Below, piece by piece: positions 5,412 to 7,904 of a DNA stretch of 7,904 nt (its first letter is position 1; every line of letters starts with the position of its first letter). The notes beneath the pieces are model-generated. The model was not told the DNA's origin, did no database searches, and saw only the letters and a program-made list of their open reading frames with translations. This DNA is from Ktedonobacterales bacterium. GTDB lineage: Bacteria; Chloroflexota; Ktedonobacteria; Ktedonobacterales; JADMIN01. The stretch lies in the NCBI GenBank assembly GCA_015478575.1, contig JADMIN010000095.1:1-7904 (forward strand), given 5' to 3'. Made by a program: the position numbers and the translations under genes.

Positions 5412-6554
5412 CTACTTGAGGATGTGCTGTGCCACCACCAGCTTCTGGATCTGGTTCGTGCCCTCATAGATCTGTGTGATCTTGGCGTCGCGGAAGAGCT
5501 TTTCCACGGGGTACTCGCGGATGTAGCCATAGCCACCGAAGATCTGCACCGCGTCGGTGGTGACCTCCATCGCCACATCGGAGGCGAAGTTCTTGGCCAT
5601 ACTGCTCTCGTACAGGAAGGGGCGCCCCGTCTCCGTGACTCTGGCGGACCACCAGGTCATCAGTCGCGCCGCCTGCACTTTGGTGGCCATGTCAGCCAGC
5701 AGAAACTGAATGCCCTGGTTGGCGGCGATGGGCTTGCCAAACTGGACCCGCTCCTTGGCGTAGTCGCGCGCGTGTTCGTAGCCAGCGCGAGCGATACCCA
5801 GCGCGATCGCGGCGACCATCGGGCGAGAGCGATCGAGCATGGTCATGGCCAGCTTGAAGCCACCCCCTTCCTCGCCCAGCCGATTCTCCACCGGCACGCG
5901 CACCTCATCGAGCAGCACCTCGCCCGTATGCGAGCAGCGGATGCCGAGCTTCTTCTCTTTCTTGCCGCCCGTGAGGCCGGGCGTGTCGCCGGGGACGATG
6001 AAGGCGGTGATGCCGCGGTGGCCGAGTGTACGGTCCACCGTCGCAAAGATGACATAGAGATCGGCGATGCCGCCGTTGGTGATAAAGCGCTTGGCGCCGT
6101 TGAGGAGGTAGACATCGCCCTCGCGGCGGGCGGTGGTGGTCATGGCGGCAACATCCGAGCCAGCGCTCGGCTCGGTCAGCGCCAGCGCGCAGAGGCCGTT
6201 CCGCTCAACGATCGGTTTGAGCAAGCGCCGTTTCTGCTCATCGGTGCCCGCCAGCAGGAGGGGAATGCTGGCGAGGTGCGTGCCGCCGAGCACGGTGGCG
6301 ACACCGGCGCAGCCCCAGGCGAGTTCCTCGGTGATGATGCAGTTGGTCAGCTCGTCGGTAATGCCCAGCCCCCCCAATTCCTCAGGAAACGCAAAGGTCG
6401 TCAGCCCCAGTTCGCCGGCCTTGCGCACCAGATCCCAAGGGAACTCCTCATGTTCATCCAACTCAGCGGCCACTGGGCGGATCTCTTGCTCGGCGAAGGT
6501 GTGCGCTAGCTCTCGCATTGCCTGCTGCTCGTCGGTGAGAGTAAAGTCAATCAT
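5412..6554 (-). CDS. Acyl-CoA dehydrogenase (short/medium-chain type)
   Basis: This FAD enzyme introduces the alpha,beta double bond into acyl-CoA in fatty-acid or branched-chain amino-acid breakdown and passes electrons to ETF. The 380-residue length is standard. The N-terminal helical domain starts FTLTDEQQAMRELAHTFAEQ. The middle beta domain has the flavin signature LTEPSAGSD (126-134) and GAKRFITNGGIAD. The C-terminal helical domain has YAKERVQFGKPI (265-276) and FGGYGYIREYPVEKLFRDAK, followed by IYEGTNQIQ, whose Glu364 is the catalytic base of this subfamily. ATG at 6554 is chosen because GAGGAGAGG precedes it and family homology starts there; the upstream open codons are spurious. It is the last of three codirectional genes, 122 bp after the kinase, and ends convergently with the propeller gene. 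Substrate chain length cannot be told from the sequence. Confidence 0.96.
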   Translation of the reverse strand: MIDFTLTDEQQAMRELAHTFAEQEIRPVAAELDEHEEFPWDLVRKAGELGLTTFAFPEELGGLGITDELTNCIITEELAWGCAGVATVLGGTHLASIPLLLAGTDEQKRRLLKPIVERNGLCALALTEPSAGSDVAAMTTTARREGDVYLLNGAKRFITNGGIADLYVIFATVDRTLGHRGITAFIVPGDTPGLTGGKKEKKLGIRCSHTGEVLLDEVRVPVENRLGEEGGGFKLAMTMLDRSRPMVAAIALGIARAGYEHARDYAKERVQFGKPIAANQGIQFLLADMATKVQAARLMTWWSARVTETGRPFLYESSMAKNFASDVAMEVTTDAVQIFGGYGYIREYPVEKLFRDAKITQIYEGTNQIQKLVVAQHILK

Positions 6555-6676
6555 CGTGCCTCTCCTCCTCAGGTGGTGAACGCTCAGATGGAAACTGCCA
6601 GGCGGGGATGCCCCACTCTTCACCCGCTCCGCGACCGGCCACGCCAGCGGCATCCGCATCTGAGGCGTCATGCGCG

Positions 6677-7348
6677 CTATTCCGCCTTGCGAAAGAGCGG
6701 CAGCGGATTCGCGGGATCCGCGTTCTCGATGAGCACATCGGCGCGCTCGCGTGGATGGACAGCCGCGAAGTAGAGCCGCTGCCCCGGTAGGTAGCGTTCT
6801 CGGTACCGCGCTTCCACCACCTCAGCCGAACCGAAGAGGGCCACATCGCGGCACACGGCGCGCTCCACCGCCACCTCGAAGGGCACATCTACGACGATGC
6901 GGTACTCCCAGAGATCGCGTAACTCGGGGCGCAGCAGAAAGACACCATCCATCACCAGCACCGCATCCGCCGCCGCCACCTCGTCTGGCGCCAGCAGTGG
7001 GCGATCCGCCCGGAAGTCGAAGACGGCCCGGCGATAGCGCCGCGAACCCGTCGGCCCGAGCGGGAGGAGGAGGGCCTCGCGCAGCGCGGAGGAGTCGAAC
7101 GCATCCAGGTAGTAGCCCTCAGGTGAGGTCGCCCCGCGCCGATAGCGCTCGACCCGCGGTCGGTGAAACCCGTCTATGGAGGCGCGAATAACCGACCGCC
7201 CGCGCGCCATAAGCGGCGACACCAACTCGTCGGCAAGCGTGGTCTTGCCAGCGGCGTCAATCCCATCCACCGCCACACGTGGCGGATGCGCGCGCGGGAG
7301 GGCGACGATGCGGTCGGCGAGTTGGTCGAGCATTTCCCGGCGTCTCAC
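6677..7348 (-). CDS. Uridine kinase-like P-loop nucleoside kinase
   Basis: The product is a 223-residue cytoplasmic kinase of the uridine kinase/phosphoribulokinase fold. Walker A is GIDAAGKTT (29-37). It is followed by SIDGFHRPR (58-65), the family's substrate-side Asp motif, and RGATSPEGYYLDAFD (71-85). VLVMDGVFLLRPEL (130-143) corresponds to the D-G-x-F/A strand, and a lid-like region rich in Arg follows (YRERYLPGQRLY, 182-193). The GTG start at 7348 is chosen because GGAGG lies 8 nt before it. The ATG six codons in (7333) has only a poor site. The substrate could be uridine/cytidine or another small alcohol, since this divergent group is rarely characterised. The gene starts 160 bp after the LLM oxidoreductase stop, so it may be expressed separately. 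Confidence 0.85.
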   Translation of the reverse strand: MRRREMLDQLADRIVALPRAHPPRVAVDGIDAAGKTTLADELVSPLMARGRSVIRASIDGFHRPRVERYRRGATSPEGYYLDAFDSSALREALLLPLGPTGSRRYRRAVFDFRADRPLLAPDEVAAADAVLVMDGVFLLRPELRDLWEYRIVVDVPFEVAVERAVCRDVALFGSAEVVEARYRERYLPGQRLYFAAVHPRERADVLIENADPANPLPLFRKAE

Positions 7349-7508
7349 CGTTCCCTCCTCCCCCAACGGGCCGTCACCACATAGCTCCCATGCCACTGCC
7401 ACAACGAGGCGAAGGCGCCAGCCGATGGCGCGGGCAGCGGTGGCGAGATGGCCGCCGCGAGCCGCACAGTCTGACACCACCGCAAGACCCGCTCTCACCC
7501 CTCGCGGC

Positions 7509-7904
7509 TCACCCCTCGCGCCAGCGCAACCGGGGCAGCACCACGCGCGCGTAGCCCTCGATAAAGGCCTCCTGGTTTCGCCCCACGTTGTGGACGTAGA
7601 CGTCATCAAAGCCCAGATCAATGAAGTGCTGGATGTGCGCGCGGTGCTCTTCTAGGTCAGCGGACATCAGCACCCGCCCCGCGAAGTCCTCGGGATGGAC
7701 GATCTTGGCCATCGCCGCGAAGTCCTCCGGGTTGCGGATATCCGCCTTGGGGAAGGCCATGCCGCCGTTGGGCCACTCGCGCACCGCCTGGGCCACCGCC
7801 TCCTCATGGCTCGGCGCCCACGAGACGTGGAGCTGGAGCATACGCGGCATGCGCATGGGATCCTTACCCGCCGTGCGCGCGCCCTTCTCGAAGCGCTCTA
7901 GCAG
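7509..7904 (-). CDS. LLM-class F420-dependent oxidoreductase, C-terminal part (5' end beyond the window)
   Basis: The last 131 residues of a luciferase-like (TIM-barrel) oxidoreductase are present. The frame is open to the right edge and begins LLERFEKGARTAGKDP. It then reads MLQLHVSWAPSHEEAVAQAV, a G-M-A-F-P-K-A-D-I region, and the characteristic end LGFDDVYVHNVGRNQEAFIE followed by VLPRLR. That ending is typical of the F420-dependent glucose-6-phosphate-dehydrogenase-like branch of LLM enzymes, which transfer hydride between a substrate and cofactor F420. The F420-binding N-terminal part is outside the window, so the cofactor is assigned by family only. An ATG at 7856 is internal, not a start. 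The stop codon lies in a 14-bp near-tandem repeat ((T/G)CTCACCCCTCGCG, 7493-7520). Confidence 0.88.
   Translation of the reverse strand: MLERFEKGARTAGKDPMRMPRMLQLHVSWAPSHEEAVAQAVREWPNGGMAFPKADIRNPEDFAAMAKIVHPEDFAGRVLMSADLEEHRAHIQHFIDLGFDDVYVHNVGRNQEAFIEGYARVVLPRLRWREG

Noticed and set aside
5424..6509. 361-codon open frame on the plus strand
   Set aside because: It is fully antisense to the acyl-CoA dehydrogenase, whose motifs and length are convincing.

Overview
The window looks like a high-GC genome of Chloroflexota type. This is inferred from an F420-dependent LLM oxidoreductase, a secreted protein built of repeated WTGTD motifs, and the codon use. No rRNA or marker gene is present to fix the taxon. 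It divides into a mobile, decaying left half (about 1-4230) and a conserved chromosomal right half (about 4230-7904).

Left half. A complete tRNA-Trp(CCA) gene stands at 129-201 behind a plausible promoter. Its 3' part, from the anticodon stem through the T arm and a few bases beyond, is repeated at 1808-1852 (43 of 45 bases identical). That is the pattern left by an element integrating into the 3' end of a tRNA gene. Between the copies lie about 1.65 kb carrying one recognisable gene, a 'putative immunity protein' on the minus strand. That gene is framed by two imperfect inverted repeats resembling integron attC sites, so it may be a gene cassette without an integron integrase. Just outside the second att copy is a frameshifted remnant of a tyrosine integrase (minus, about 1954-2175). 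Next comes a phage-type control module read leftward: an 80-aa XRE-type regulator followed by a Bro-N/DinD-like antirepressor gene. The antirepressor gene is split by a 73-codon piece of a second tyrosine recombinase (2763-2981). That piece is fused in frame to the Bro-N half, while the antirepressor's C-terminal half resumes in another frame. The whole looks like layered insertions and losses at a tRNA hot spot.

Right half. An exported protein of about 358 residues (4236-5312, plus) carries six roughly 50-residue repeats and is probably a six-bladed beta-propeller. Its stop codon is followed at once by four 16-bp tandem repeats. Facing it on the minus strand are three intact-looking metabolic genes. 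In order of transcription they are the C-terminal part of an F420-dependent LLM oxidoreductase (running off the right edge), a uridine-kinase-like P-loop kinase starting at GTG, and a full-length acyl-CoA dehydrogenase. Gaps of 122-160 bp separate them, so one operon is possible but not shown.

About 207-685, 1471-1800, 2176-2290 and 3739-4235 hold no confident intact gene. What can be seen there is listed as short sites or low-confidence remnants.
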